Shown in pieces: positions 53,535-63,094 of a stretch of DNA of 64,000 nucleotides. Below the pieces are notes generated by a model. The model saw only the letters and a program-made list of their open reading frames with translations, was not told the origin of the DNA and made no database searches. This stretch comes from Tenacibaculum gallaicum (lineage in GTDB: Bacteria > Bacteroidota > Bacteroidia > Flavobacteriales > Flavobacteriaceae). Both the position numbers and the translations under genes were made by a program. The first letter of the stretch is position 1; each line of letters opens with the position of its first letter. The DNA is taken from NCBI RefSeq assembly GCF_003387615.1, contig NZ_QUNS01000001.1, forward strand, positions 846,241 to 910,240, written 5' to 3'.

Positions 53535-55538
53535 ATGATAACCCAACAAACCATAGATAGAGTTTTTGAGAGCGCTCGAGTAGAGGAAGTGATAGGAGAA
53601 TTCGTACAGTTAAAAAAATCAGGAAGTAACTTTAAAGGGTTAAGTCCGTTTACTGACGAACGTACCCCTTCGTTTATGGTATCGCCGGTAAAACAAATCT
53701 GGAAAGATTTTAGTACAGGGAAAGGAGGGAATGCGATTTCTTTTTTAATGGAACACGAGCATTACACTTACCCTGAAGCAATACGTTGGTTAGCAAAAAA
53801 ATACAATATTGAAATAGAAGAAACTGAACAGTCTGATGAGGAAAAGCAACAGATGAATGAACGCGAAAGCATGTTTTTGGTTTCTAAGTTTGCCAAAGAT
53901 TACTTTCACGATGTGTTGTTAAATACTCAAAATGGAAGAGCAATTGGGTTGTCTTATTTTAAAGAAAGAGGGTTTAGAGAAGATACTATTGAAAAGTTTG
54001 ATTTAGGATACTGTAAAGACGAATGGGACAATTTTACCAAAGCAGCACTGGCTAAAGGTTATGATTTAAAATATCTAAAATCTACTGGTTTAACCATTGT
54101 AAAAGAAGGAGGAGCAGAAGATAGAAAGTTCGACAGATTTAAAGGGCGTGTGATGTTTCCTATCCATAGTATGTCGGGACGTATTTTAGGTTTTGGAGGA
54201 AGAATACTTACCAACGATAAAAAAGCCGCAAAATATCTAAATTCGCCTGAGAGTGATATCTACCATAAAAGCAAAATTCTTTATGGGTTATATCAAGCAA
54301 AAAAAGAAATAGCTAAAGAAGATAATTGTTTTTTAGTAGAAGGATATACTGATGTGATTTCGTTTCACCAATCTGGTATTGAAAACGTGGTAGCATCTTC
54401 AGGTACTGCATTAACACCGGATCAAATTCGTTTGGTGAATAGATTAACACAAAACATAACCGTGCTTTTTGATGGTGATGCAGCAGGTGTTAGAGCTTCA
54501 CTTCGTGGAATTGATTTAATTCTTGAACAAGGAATGAATGTTAGGGTAGTAGCCTTTCCTGAAGGGGAAGATCCTGACAGTTTTGCCAAAGCGCATTCGA
54601 ATGCTGAATTAAAACAATATTTAGAAGAAAAATCGCAAGATTTTATTGAATTCAAAGTTTCTTTATTAATGAAAGAAGCGGCGAATGATCCTGTAAAAAA
54701 AGCAGGATTAATTAGAGATATTGTTACAAGTATATCTAAAATTCCTGATGGTATTCAACGAGAAGTGTATGTGCAAGAGTGCGCACGTATTATGGATATT
54801 TCAGAGAGAGTACTATTTAGCGAGCTTGCACAATTACTAAAAAAAGGAGCGGCATCAGTAAGAAAAAGTAGTGTAGGACAAGATCCTAATCAACTACCTC
54901 CAGATCATTTCCAAGAACAAACTTCTATGGAAGCTATAAAAGGAGGTAAGGGAAAGTTACAGCAAAGTATTAATCAATTAAATATTCTAGAGAAAGAAAT
55001 TATTAGAATATTGTTGTTATATGGTAACGAAATTGTTGATTTTGTGAACTGGGTAGATGCAGTTGACGAAAGAGGGCGTCCTTTTTTAGAAAAAGAAGAG
55101 TACCAAAATACGGTTTCAAACGAGTTATACTTAAATTTACAAGAAGACGAAATAGAGTTTACCAATGAAATATTTCGATTGACCTATTATGAATTAATTC
55201 ATCAATTAAATCAAGAAGAAAAAATTAAAGTAGATCATTTGGTAATGCATGAAAACCCTCAAATATCTAGTTTAGTAACTAATATTTTGATGGATGAAGA
55301 AAAATATAATTTGAGTGATTGGGAGCGTAAGGAAGTTTTTGTAACAGAAACAGTTAAAATTCTTCCGAAGTTGGTAACAGATGCTATTTTAAACTTGCGT
55401 AGAGTTTTAATTGAAGAAAAAATCAAAGAAATTATGCAAGAAAGTCAAGAACAAAAAACAATACCTAATCTAGAAGAAATAGGGAACTATACAGGGTTGA
55501 AAAAGCGTCTTTTCGAAAAACTGAACCGCGTAATTTAA
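53535..55538 (+). CDS. dnaG: DNA primase, zinc-ligand-less form
   Basis: A 667-residue primase making RNA primers for replication. The catalytic TOPRIM part is intact (CFLVEGYTDVISFHQSG, TVLFDGDAAGVRAS, FPEGEDPDSF), as is the N-terminal catalytic region with GRVMFPIHSMSGRILGFGGR. The zinc-binding domain keeps its fold sequence (GLSPFTDERTPSFMVSPVKQ) but the four ligands are replaced: S37, T40, D58 and T61 stand where C, H, C and C are normal. The C-terminal part (from about 480) is the helicase-interacting region. A promoter-like TATATTTG lies at about 53506. Confidence 0.95.
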   Translation: MITQQTIDRVFESARVEEVIGEFVQLKKSGSNFKGLSPFTDERTPSFMVSPVKQIWKDFSTGKGGNAISFLMEHEHYTYPEAIRWLAKKYNIEIEETEQSDEEKQQMNERESMFLVSKFAKDYFHDVLLNTQNGRAIGLSYFKERGFREDTIEKFDLGYCKDEWDNFTKAALAKGYDLKYLKSTGLTIVKEGGAEDRKFDRFKGRVMFPIHSMSGRILGFGGRILTNDKKAAKYLNSPESDIYHKSKILYGLYQAKKEIAKEDNCFLVEGYTDVISFHQSGIENVVASSGTALTPDQIRLVNRLTQNITVLFDGDAAGVRASLRGIDLILEQGMNVRVVAFPEGEDPDSFAKAHSNAELKQYLEEKSQDFIEFKVSLLMKEAANDPVKKAGLIRDIVTSISKIPDGIQREVYVQECARIMDISERVLFSELAQLLKKGAASVRKSSVGQDPNQLPPDHFQEQTSMEAIKGGKGKLQQSINQLNILEKEIIRILLLYGNEIVDFVNWVDAVDERGRPFLEKEEYQNTVSNELYLNLQEDEIEFTNEIFRLTYYELIHQLNQEEKIKVDHLVMHENPQISSLVTNILMDEEKYNLSDWERKEVFVTETVKILPKLVTDAILNLRRVLIEEKIKEIMQESQEQKTIPNLEEIGNYTGLKKRLFEKLNRVI

Positions 55539-55630
55539 GGCTGATAAATTGCTGAATGTTTAGGATTTTAAGGGGCTTAACATTTTTTTTGTAACTTTAC
55601 TCGCGAAAAGAACAAGAAACCAAAGAAAAA

Positions 55631-55762
55631 ATGAGAAAGTTGCTGCAAATTCTAGAGTTGCTTAGATTACTAGTTATATTACCTTTTAATATATCTAACG
55701 GGCAAAAAAAGAGTGCTTACCAAAGGATTAAACGACAAATGATGTCGGTTAACTTACTTTAA
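55631..55762 (+). CDS. Possible small membrane peptide (43 residues)
   Basis: An ATG after an A-rich leader opens 43 codons: MRKLLQILELLRLLVILPFN, then a basic tail ISNGQKKSAYQRIKRQMMSV. One short hydrophobic helix plus a positive tail suggests a membrane peptide. TAACTTTA at 55592-55599 could be its -7 box. It overlaps the 3' end of nadE by nine bases, tail to tail. I do not recognise it; coding is plausible rather than certain. Confidence 0.35.
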   Translation: MRKLLQILELLRLLVILPFNISNGQKKSAYQRIKRQMMSVNLL

Positions 55763-56542
55763 TTCTTTAGGAATTTCACATATAGGTATAGGAATCATTT
55801 TATGCTGGTTAACTCGGTTTAGACGCGCGTATATTTTATACACTTCTAACTCTCTACCAGAAAAATCATCCACAGTTTTTCCCGAGTCTTGCATTTGCAT
55901 AGCCCATTCTAACTCATCGTAAGAAGCTCCGATTTGGTCTTCGTCTGTTCTGCTATCTCCAAATAAACCATCAGTAGGTTGTGCTTTTTGAATAGAAGTA
56001 GGAACATCTAAATGAGTTGCTAATTCATAAACTTCAGACTTTACTAAATCGGCAATTGGACTTAGATCTACACCACCATCACCATATTTAGTATAAAAAC
56101 CTACACCAAAATCTTCTACTTTATTTCCAGTTCCTGCAACTAGTAAACCATGTAATCCAGCAAAATAGTATAAGGTTGTCATGCGTAAACGTGCTCTAGT
56201 GTTGGCTAAAGCTAAGTCAACTTTAGCAGAAGGTTTAACTTGCGGTACAATAGTTTTAAAATCTTCAAAAGTAGAAGTTAAATCTACTTCAGCTTCACTG
56301 ACATTACTAAAACGCTCTTTTAATAGTTTAATGTGTTCATTCGCTCTACTTACTTGGCTTTTAGCTTGATGAATTGGTAACTCAACACACAACGTAGGTA
56401 AACCAGTTTTAGCACATAATGTTGAGGTAACTGCACTATCAATTCCACCAGAAATTCCTACAACAAAACCATTTACTTTTGCATTAGTAGCATAATCTTT
56501 TAACCAATTTACAATATATTCAGTGACTTTAGGAGTATTCAT
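55754..56542 (-). CDS. nadE: NH3-dependent NAD+ synthetase
   Basis: A 262-residue enzyme adenylating and amidating nicotinic acid adenine dinucleotide. The P-loop-like motif is GFVVGISGGIDSAVTST; LLVAGTGNKVEDFGVGFYTK and GDGGVDLSPIADLVKSEVYE are conserved. There is no glutaminase domain, so ammonia is the donor. Divergent from gldB, with about 90 bases between them; this nadE-gldB-gldC neighbourhood is common in flavobacteria. Confidence 0.95.
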   Translation of the reverse strand: MNTPKVTEYIVNWLKDYATNAKVNGFVVGISGGIDSAVTSTLCAKTGLPTLCVELPIHQAKSQVSRANEHIKLLKERFSNVSEAEVDLTSTFEDFKTIVPQVKPSAKVDLALANTRARLRMTTLYYFAGLHGLLVAGTGNKVEDFGVGFYTKYGDGGVDLSPIADLVKSEVYELATHLDVPTSIQKAQPTDGLFGDSRTDEDQIGASYDELEWAMQMQDSGKTVDDFSGRELEVYKIYARLNRVNQHKMIPIPICEIPKELK

Positions 56543-56605
56543 TTTTGTGATATTTTAAGAGTTTATCATTAAGCGATAAAAACTAATTTAGTAATTTCGA
56601 CGTTG

Positions 56606-56613
56606 TAATTTTG
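56606..56613 (+). promoter_or_regulatory. -7 box deciding the gldB start
   Basis: TAATTTTG covers the upstream in-frame TTG at 56611, so translation should start at the ATG at 56635. Confidence 0.55.
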
Positions 56614-56634
56614 AATGTAAATATACTAAAGTTC

Positions 56635-57597
56635 ATGGGAAAAATTTTAGCACTAGTTGTCTTAGTTCTTGTAAGTCTTTCATGTAAAAATGATGAAAGT
56701 AATAAGTTAGATGTTGATGTATCAAATATTAATGTAAATGTTGATTTAGAACGTTTTGATGTTGATTTTTATAATACTAAACCAGAGGAACTTACTAAGA
56801 CAAAAGAAAAGTATCCAATGTTTTTTCCTTCACAACCAGATAGTGTTTGGATAAATAAAATTCATAACAAAGATGAGCAGGAGTTGTTTGTTGAGACGCA
56901 AAAAGTTTTTCCTGATGTTGTAGAAGAAAAAGAGCAATTAAAATCATTATTTAAGCATGTAAAATACTATAATCCAAGATTTGTAAGTCCAAAGGTAATT
57001 ACAATGCTAACGAATATTGATTACAACAATAGAATTGTATATACTGATGGTTTATTGTTGATTTCTTTAGATGCTTATTTAGGTGAGAAACATGAATTTT
57101 ATAATGACTACCCAGCCTATGTAAAACAAAATAATACCAAAGAACACATTGTTGTAGATGTTGCTAAAGCCATTGTTGGTAAACAAATGTTACCAAGTAT
57201 GGCAAGAAGTTTTATTGATAAAATGATTTATCGTGGAAAAAAAATGTATTTACTAGATGCTTATCTACCTAGCACACCTGATGCTGTAAAAATTGGATAT
57301 TCGGAAGAAAAATTAGATTGGGCAAAAAGTAACGAAGAACAAATATGGATGTATTTTATAGAAAAAGATTTGTTGTACAGTACAAGCAAAAATGTTGATA
57401 AACGTTTTTTAGATTTAGCCCCTTTTTCTAAGTTTTATATGGAACAAGATAGTCAATCACCAGGTAGAATAGGAGAGTGGATTGGTTGGCAAATTGTACG
57501 TTCGTACATGCAAAAGAATGATGTATCTTTGCATCAATTATTACAAACAAGTGAAGAGGAAATCTTCAAAAACTCAAGATATAAACCAAAAAGATAA
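56635..57597 (+). CDS. gldB: Gliding motility lipoprotein GldB
   Basis: A 320-residue lipoprotein from the ATG at 56635, which gives the signal MGKILALVVLVLVSLSC with the lipobox Cys; an upstream TTG lies in the promoter. The mature protein (VDLERFDVDFYNTKPEEL, IGEWIGWQIVRSYM) matches GldB, required for flavobacterial gliding. The last ~60 residues resemble the DUF2268 metalloprotease-like end of the family. The gldC ATG overlaps its stop codon (TAATG). Confidence 0.93.
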   Translation: MGKILALVVLVLVSLSCKNDESNKLDVDVSNINVNVDLERFDVDFYNTKPEELTKTKEKYPMFFPSQPDSVWINKIHNKDEQELFVETQKVFPDVVEEKEQLKSLFKHVKYYNPRFVSPKVITMLTNIDYNNRIVYTDGLLLISLDAYLGEKHEFYNDYPAYVKQNNTKEHIVVDVAKAIVGKQMLPSMARSFIDKMIYRGKKMYLLDAYLPSTPDAVKIGYSEEKLDWAKSNEEQIWMYFIEKDLLYSTSKNVDKRFLDLAPFSKFYMEQDSQSPGRIGEWIGWQIVRSYMQKNDVSLHQLLQTSEEEIFKNSRYKPKR

Positions 57598-57935
57598 TGG
57601 CGGTAGAGCATACATCAAAAATAACATTTAAAGTAGGATTAGACGAAAACAAAGTTCCTGAAGAAATTACTTGGAATGCAGAAGACGGAGGTATAAAAGA
57701 TGAAGCATCAAAAGCAATTATGCTATCTGTTTGGGATCATAAACAAAAAGATACCTTACGTATGGATTTATGGACAAAAGACATGCCTGTGGATGAAATG
57801 AAGCAGTTTTTTCATCAAACCTTGGTGTCTATGGCAAATTCTTTTGAAAGAGCAACAAACGACGAAAAAATGAGCGCAACCATGCGTGATTTTTGTGATT
57901 ACTTTGCTGAAAAGCTAGAGTTAATTCAGAAATAA
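57597..57935 (+). CDS. gldC: Gliding motility protein GldC
   Basis: A 112-residue cytosolic protein with no signal or membrane segment. It follows gldB with a one-base overlap. Conserved parts are KITFKVGLDENKVPEEITWNA and DLWTKDMPVDEMKQFFHQTL. Loss of GldC reduces gliding in Flavobacterium; its mechanism is unclear. A terminator shared with the convergent fusion gene follows. Confidence 0.93.
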   Translation: MAVEHTSKITFKVGLDENKVPEEITWNAEDGGIKDEASKAIMLSVWDHKQKDTLRMDLWTKDMPVDEMKQFFHQTLVSMANSFERATNDEKMSATMRDFCDYFAEKLELIQK

Positions 57936-57937
57936 AA

Positions 57938-57964
57938 AAAAGCAGCTTTTAAAGCTGCTTTTTT
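57938..57964. terminator. Bidirectional terminator between gldC and folK-dNK
   Basis: AAAAGCAGCTTT and its complement form a near-perfect palindrome with flanking A and T runs. Confidence 0.85.
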
Positions 57965-59093
57965 ATGTATTGTAGTTTTTTATCTTATTAATGATAGTTT
58001 CATAATCATCTGGGTTGTTTACAAAATCTAAATCAGAAACATCAACAATTAGAATGTTTAAATCAGGTTGAGTTTTGATAAAATTGCTATACCCATCGTG
58101 AATCTTTTGTAAATAACTAGCTTCTATATTTTGCTCGTAATCACGTCCACGTTTTTTAATGTTTTCTAACAAGCGTTCTGTATTTTGATATAAATACACA
58201 TACAAATCAGGTTTAGTGATTTCTTTGTACATTAAATCAAACATTTTTCTGTATAACTTATATTCATCACTGTGCAAAGTAATTTGCGCAAAAATGAGCG
58301 ATTTAAAAATGTAGTAATCAGAAACAATAAAGTTTTTAAATAAATCGAATTGCGCTAAATCATCAGAAAGTTGTTGATAACGATCAGCCAAAAAACTCAT
58401 TTCTAATGGAAAGGCATAACGTTCATTATCATTATAAAACTTCGGTAAAAATGGATTGTCAGCAAAACGTTCTAACACAATTTTTGCGTTAAACTCGTCA
58501 GACATCATATTGGCTAATGAAGTTTTTCCAGCACCAATATTACCTTCAATAGCGATGTAATTATACTTTTCAGTAATAGGCATAGGTCGTGCTAATTTTT
58601 CATTGAGCTTGGTGATTCCTGAAGTATCATTACAATTCTCTAAGCAAATATATAAATGCTTTTTCTCTATAGGGTGGATAACATTACGAGCAATATCAAC
58701 CAAAGGAACCAGTGCAAACTTACGTTCTAACATTCGTGGATGTGGTACGATTAAGGTTTTAGAAAAGATAATTTCATCATCAAATAATAAAATATCTAAA
58801 TCAATTAACCTATCAGAATATCCTTCGGTATTTTTTCGAGTTCTTCCAAGTTCTTTTTCTATAGAAAGTAGTCTAAGTATTAATTGTTCAGGAGGTAAAT
58901 ATGTTGAAACTTTAATACAAGTATTGAAAAAGTTATTGCTATCAAACCCCCATGAAGCCGTTTCGTATACAGATGCTACTTTTAATACAGCGCCTACCTT
59001 ATCAGCAATTGAGTTGATTGCTTGCTGAATGTTTGCAAGCTTATCTCCTTGGTTGGTTCCTATAGAAATATATGTAATTCGTTGTATTTTCAT
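57963..59093 (-). CDS. folK: Bifunctional HPPK - deoxynucleoside kinase fusion
   Basis: A 376-residue fusion. Residues 1-165 are 6-hydroxymethyl-dihydropterin pyrophosphokinase (SIGTNQGDKLANIQQAI, ASVYETASWGFDSNNFFNTC, SDRLIDLDILLFDDEII, PHPRMLERKFALVPL), the folate step before dihydropteroate synthase. Residues 175-376 are a deoxynucleoside kinase with P-loop IEGNIGAGKTSLA, LERFADNPFLPKFY, and DLYVYLYQNTERLLENIKKRGR. Both active sites look complete. This fusion is known in Bacteroidota and couples folate and dNTP supply. The start is at the first ATG, after an A/T-rich leader. Confidence 0.92.
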   Translation of the reverse strand: MKIQRITYISIGTNQGDKLANIQQAINSIADKVGAVLKVASVYETASWGFDSNNFFNTCIKVSTYLPPEQLILRLLSIEKELGRTRKNTEGYSDRLIDLDILLFDDEIIFSKTLIVPHPRMLERKFALVPLVDIARNVIHPIEKKHLYICLENCNDTSGITKLNEKLARPMPITEKYNYIAIEGNIGAGKTSLANMMSDEFNAKIVLERFADNPFLPKFYNDNERYAFPLEMSFLADRYQQLSDDLAQFDLFKNFIVSDYYIFKSLIFAQITLHSDEYKLYRKMFDLMYKEITKPDLYVYLYQNTERLLENIKKRGRDYEQNIEASYLQKIHDGYSNFIKTQPDLNILIVDVSDLDFVNNPDDYETIINKIKNYNT

Positions 59094-59274
59094 GAATGGG
59101 ATGCAAAGAAAACTAAAACTAAAAAAAGAAAAGCTAAAAAAAGATTTTTTATTTAAATATATTTTTAAAAATAGGGTAGGGTATTTTATTTTTCAACTGT
59201 TATAGTGTTGGATTTCTTTATAGAGTAAGATTTTCATATGATTATTGGGGAATGATCTGAAACAACTCTAAGTA

Positions 59275-59303
59275 AAAGACTGCTAGTTTTAGTAGTCTTT
59301 TTT
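59275..59303 (+). terminator. Orphan plus-strand terminator
   Basis: AAAGACTGCT pairs with AGTAGTCTTT (two changes), followed by TTTTTT. No plus-strand gene lies upstream within 1.3 kb, so a short RNA in 59100-59300 is possible; I see no clear promoter for it and no gene in 59094-59382. Confidence 0.5.
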
Positions 59304-59327
59304 CTTTATTAAAAAGTATATAAAACA

Positions 59328-59362
59328 AAAAAAGCAACCAAATTTAAATTTGGTTGCTTTTT
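59328..59362 (-). terminator. Terminator of pnp
   Basis: AAAAGCAACCAAATTT joined to its complement, with A/T runs on both sides, 21 bases past the pnp stop. Confidence 0.85.
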
Positions 59363-59382
59363 TATATATCTAAAAAGAATTT

Positions 59383-61605
59383 TTATGATTCCTTTTTCTC
59401 TTGTCTAGGTTTTCTATCGTCACGGCGATTATCGCGGTTACGATTATCACGACCTTTATTGTCTCTAGGTGGCCTAGCTACATAACCTTCAGGTTTAGGT
59501 AATAAAGCCTTTCTTGAAACTTTCTCTTTACGAGTTTTAGGGTCAGTTCCGAAATATTTTACATCTAAAACATCTCCTAAATTAACAACATCTGTAACAT
59601 TGTTAGTGCGTTCCCAAGCTAACTCGCTAACGTGTAATAAAACTTCATTTCCTGGAGCCTCAATATATTCTACAACGGCACCAAAATCTAATAACTTTAT
59701 TACTTTTACTTCGTAAACAGAACCTTTTTCAGGTTTAAACATCATCGACTCGATACGCGCAAGAACTTTTTCAATTCCTTCAGGACTTGTTCCTAATATC
59801 TCAACGATTCCTTCTTCAGTAACAGGGTCTTCGTTGATAACAATAGTAGTTTCTGTTTCTTTTTGTAACTCTTGAATGTGTTTTCCACCAGGTCCAATAA
59901 ATGCTCCAATCATATCGTTAGGAATCACTCTAGTAACCATTTTAGGTGCATGAGCTTTTACTTCTGTATTAGGAGTAGCAATGGTATCTGTTAGTTTTTC
60001 TAAAATGTGTAAACGACCATCACGAGCTTGTTTTAATGCACTTACTAAAATTTCGTAACTTAACCCTTTTACTTTAATATCCATCTGACAAGCTGTAATA
60101 CCGTCAGAGGTTCCTGTTACTTTAAAGTCCATATCTCCTAAGTGATCTTCATCACCTAAAATATCAGATAAAACTGCATAACGATCACCATCAGAAATTA
60201 ATCCCATTGCGATACCAGAAACAGGTTTCTTTAATTGCACACCAGCATCCATTAATGCCATAGTACCAGAACAAACGGTTGCCATAGAAGAAGAACCGTT
60301 AGACTCCAACACTTCAGATACAACTCTCACGGTATATGGGCAATCAGCAGGAATCATTCCTTTTAAGGCTCTTTGCGCTAAATTACCATGACCAACTTCT
60401 CTACGTGAAGTTCCTCTTAAAGGACGTGCCTCTCCAGTACAAAAAGGAGGGAAATTATAATGTAAGTAAAAAGTTTCTTCACCTTCGTAAGACGGCATGT
60501 CTATTTGGTTAGCCTCTCTAGAAGTCCCTAAGGTTACAGTTGCTAACGCTTGTGTTTCTCCACGTGTAAAGATAGAAGAACCGTGTGTAGAAGGTAAGTA
60601 ATCAACCTCACACCAAATAGGTCTAATATCTGTAGTTGTACGCCCGTCTAAACGCAATCCTTCAGCTAATGTTAACTCTCTAACAGCGTTTTTTTGTGCT
60701 TTGTTAAAGTATTTTCCAATTAAATTACCGTAGTCTTCAATTTCTTCTTCAGAAAAAGTAGCTATAATTTCTTCTTTTACTTCAGAAAAAGCTAAACCTC
60801 TTTCTGCTTTTGAAGTTCCTTTTTTAGCTATGTCATAACATTTAGCATAGGCTAAATCGTTAATTTTTTGAGCTAACTCTTCATCTTCTCTTTCTGCCTC
60901 GTATTCACGAGTTTCTTTTTTGCCAAAAGCTTCTGCTAAACGAACTTGAGCTGCACATTGTACTTTAATAGCTTCGTGTGCGAATTTAATAGCATCTGCC
61001 ATTTCTTCTTCAGAAATCTCATCCATTTCACCTTCAACCATCATTACAGAATCTGCTGAAGCTCCAATCATCATGTCGATATCAGATTCGGCTAATTGTG
61101 CTCTGTTTGGATTGATTACAAACTCTCCATTTACTCTAGCAACACGTGCTTCAGAAATTGGAGTTTCGAAAGGAATATCTGATAATTGAATTGCAGCGGA
61201 AGCAGCTAAACCAGCTAAAGCATCTGGCATTACCTCTTCGTCATGAGACATTAACTGAACCATTACTTGTGTTTCAGCGTGATAGTCTTTTGGAAATAAA
61301 GGACGTAAAACACGGTCTACTAAACGCATTGTTAATACTTCTCCATCACTTGGTCTTGCTTCTCTTTTAAAGAAACCTCCAGGGTAACGTCCTGCAGCTG
61401 CAAACTTTTCTCTGTAATCTACTGTTAATGGTAAAAAGTCAACATCAGATTGCTTGTAGTTAGATACTACAGTACATAATAACATTGCTTTTCCCATCTG
61501 AACAACAACTGAACCGTGTGCTTGTTTTGCTAATTTACCGGTTTCTAACGAGATGGTTCTTCCATCTCCAAGGTCTATGACCTCTCTAAATACTTTTGGA
61601 ATCAT
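59383..61605 (-). CDS. pnp: Polyribonucleotide nucleotidyltransferase
   Basis: A 740-residue phosphorolytic 3'-5' exoribonuclease. The ATG at 61605 ([19 protein letters not shown]) is chosen; the in-frame ATG at 61671 would add a low-complexity Asn/Thr stretch. Two RNase PH domains ([20 protein letters not shown] and [20 protein letters not shown]) flank the helical linker. KH ([19 protein letters not shown]) and S1 ([20 protein letters not shown]) domains follow, then an Arg/Asp/Asn-rich tail ([20 protein letters not shown]). It trims mRNA in the degradosome. It lies directly after rpsO, the classic rpsO-pnp pair. Confidence 0.96.
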   Translation of the reverse strand: MIPKVFREVIDLGDGRTISLETGKLAKQAHGSVVVQMGKAMLLCTVVSNYKQSDVDFLPLTVDYREKFAAAGRYPGGFFKREARPSDGEVLTMRLVDRVLRPLFPKDYHAETQVMVQLMSHDEEVMPDALAGLAASAAIQLSDIPFETPISEARVARVNGEFVINPNRAQLAESDIDMMIGASADSVMMVEGEMDEISEEEMADAIKFAHEAIKVQCAAQVRLAEAFGKKETREYEAEREDEELAQKINDLAYAKCYDIAKKGTSKAERGLAFSEVKEEIIATFSEEEIEDYGNLIGKYFNKAQKNAVRELTLAEGLRLDGRTTTDIRPIWCEVDYLPSTHGSSIFTRGETQALATVTLGTSREANQIDMPSYEGEETFYLHYNFPPFCTGEARPLRGTSRREVGHGNLAQRALKGMIPADCPYTVRVVSEVLESNGSSSMATVCSGTMALMDAGVQLKKPVSGIAMGLISDGDRYAVLSDILGDEDHLGDMDFKVTGTSDGITACQMDIKVKGLSYEILVSALKQARDGRLHILEKLTDTIATPNTEVKAHAPKMVTRVIPNDMIGAFIGPGGKHIQELQKETETTIVINEDPVTEEGIVEILGTSPEGIEKVLARIESMMFKPEKGSVYEVKVIKLLDFGAVVEYIEAPGNEVLLHVSELAWERTNNVTDVVNLGDVLDVKYFGTDPKTRKEKVSRKALLPKPEGYVARPPRDNKGRDNRNRDNRRDDRKPRQEKKES

Positions 61606-61747
61606 AAATTTTAATTCTAATGTTTTTGTTTTGTTTGTTGTTGTGTTGTTGTTGCTCCAATGGAAAATCAAAATTATTGTTAGTAATTTTGAGCTTTTTA
61701 TATATAAATTTCTGTTTGTTAGTCAGAAATAAATTTCATGTAAAAAT

Positions 61748-61780
61748 AAAAAAGAGGCACGTTTGTAGAGCCTCTTTTTT
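61748..61780 (-). terminator. Attenuating terminator between rpsO and pnp
   Basis: AAAAAGAGGC pairs with GCCTCTTTTT, T-run on the minus strand, eight bases past the rpsO stop. Confidence 0.75.
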
Positions 61781-61787
61781 TGTAGAA

Positions 61788-62057
61788 TTATTTTCTAATT
61801 CCTAATTCTTTAATAATCGCACGATATCTGTTAATCTCTTTTTTCTTTAGATAATCTAATAAGCTTCTACGCTTACCTACCATACGTACTAACGAGCGCT
61901 CTGTGTTAAAATCTTTACGATTTTTCTTTAAGTGCTCAGTTAAGTGGTTAATTCTGTGCGTGAATAACGCGATTTGACCTTCTGCAGTACCAGTATCATT
62001 TGCTCCTTTACCGTGTTTTGCGAAGATTTGTTCTTTAACTTCTTTTGTTAAATACAT
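61788..62057 (-). CDS. rpsO: 30S ribosomal protein S15
   Basis: An 89-residue 16S rRNA-binding protein with four helices. Diagnostic sequence: DTGTAEGQIALFTHRINHLT, then EHLKKNRKDFNTERSLVRMV and GKRRSLLDYLKK, ending YRAIIKELGIRK. Length is exactly that of the family. Upstream of pnp as in many bacteria. Confidence 0.98.
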   Translation of the reverse strand: MYLTKEVKEQIFAKHGKGANDTGTAEGQIALFTHRINHLTEHLKKNRKDFNTERSLVRMVGKRRSLLDYLKKKEINRYRAIIKELGIRK

Positions 62058-62158
62058 GCCAATATTATTTAAATGATTATTATGTACTCAATGCATTCAC
62101 ATTGAAGTTGCAAATGTACGATTATTTTTTGGAAAGGAAACGGAAAAAATTAGAAAGC

Positions 62159-62186
62159 AAAAAAGCTAGCAAACGCCAGCTTTTTT
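62159..62186 (-). terminator. Terminator of accD
   Basis: AAAAAAGCT and AGCTTTTTT arms around a short loop, two bases past the accD stop on the minus strand. Confidence 0.8.
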
Positions 62187-62187
62187 G

Positions 62188-63045
62188 TTATGCTCTTACA
62201 GATTGATTTTGTGTTAAATCTATATATAAGTTGATTTGTTTTTTTAAGTCTTTTCGCTCAAAAATTGCATCTAAGAAGCCATGCTCTAATAAAAACTCTG
62301 AACGTTGAAACCCTTCTGGTAAATCTTTACCAGTAGTATCTTTTACAATACGAGGACCAGCAAAACCTATTAACGCATTTGGTTCTGCAATATTAATGTC
62401 TCCCAACATAGCAAAAGAAGCTGTGGTTCCTCCTGTTGTAGGATCGGTACATAAAGATATGTATGGAATTTTGGCATCTGCTAATTGTGCAAGTTTAGCA
62501 GAAGTTTTAGCTAACTGCATTAAAGAAAGCGAAGCTTCTTGCATACGAGCTCCTCCTGATTTAGAAATCATTAAAAAAGGAATGTTGTTTTTGATTGAAT
62601 AATCAATAGCTCGTGCTATTTTTTCTCCAACTACACTACCCATAGAACCTCCGATGAATGCAAAATCCATAGAAGCAACTACTAAGTCTTTTCCCATTGA
62701 TTTACCAACGGCAGTACGTACAGCATCTTTTAATCCTGTTTTTTTCTGAGCTGCTTTTAATTTCTCAGGGTACTTTTTAGTGTCTTCAAACCTTAAAGGA
62801 TCTTTAGCTGATAACTTTGGATCTAATTCTTTGAATTTATTATCATCAAAAAAGATTTCAAAATACTCTTTACTACCTATACGCACGTGGTATCCGTCTT
62901 CTGGACTTACGTATAAATTCTTTTTTAACTCGTCGGTGTCAATTATTTTTCCACTTGGGGTTTTATACCACAAGCCTTTTGGTGTGTCTTTCTTTTCTTC
63001 TGTTGGGGTTTGAATCCCTTTGTCTGTACGTTTAAACCAAGCCAT
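62188..63045 (-). CDS. accD: Acetyl-CoA carboxylase carboxyltransferase subunit beta
   Basis: A 285-residue subunit that, with AccA, transfers CO2 from biotin to acetyl-CoA to start fatty acid synthesis. The crotonase-like core has [40 protein letters not shown] and [19 protein letters not shown]. The N-terminal zinc ribbon of many AccD proteins is degenerate here: residues 1-60 ([20 protein letters not shown]) lack the usual four cysteines, as in other flavobacterial copies. About 49 bases separate it from the aldolase gene. Confidence 0.93.
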   Translation of the reverse strand: MAWFKRTDKGIQTPTEEKKDTPKGLWYKTPSGKIIDTDELKKNLYVSPEDGYHVRIGSKEYFEIFFDDNKFKELDPKLSAKDPLRFEDTKKYPEKLKAAQKKTGLKDAVRTAVGKSMGKDLVVASMDFAFIGGSMGSVVGEKIARAIDYSIKNNIPFLMISKSGGARMQEASLSLMQLAKTSAKLAQLADAKIPYISLCTDPTTGGTTASFAMLGDINIAEPNALIGFAGPRIVKDTTGKDLPEGFQRSEFLLEHGFLDAIFERKDLKKQINLYIDLTQNQSVRA

Positions 63046-63094
63046 AATTTAGTTTTTTATTCTTTAGTTGTTTGGTTTTCTTTTTCAAAGAATA

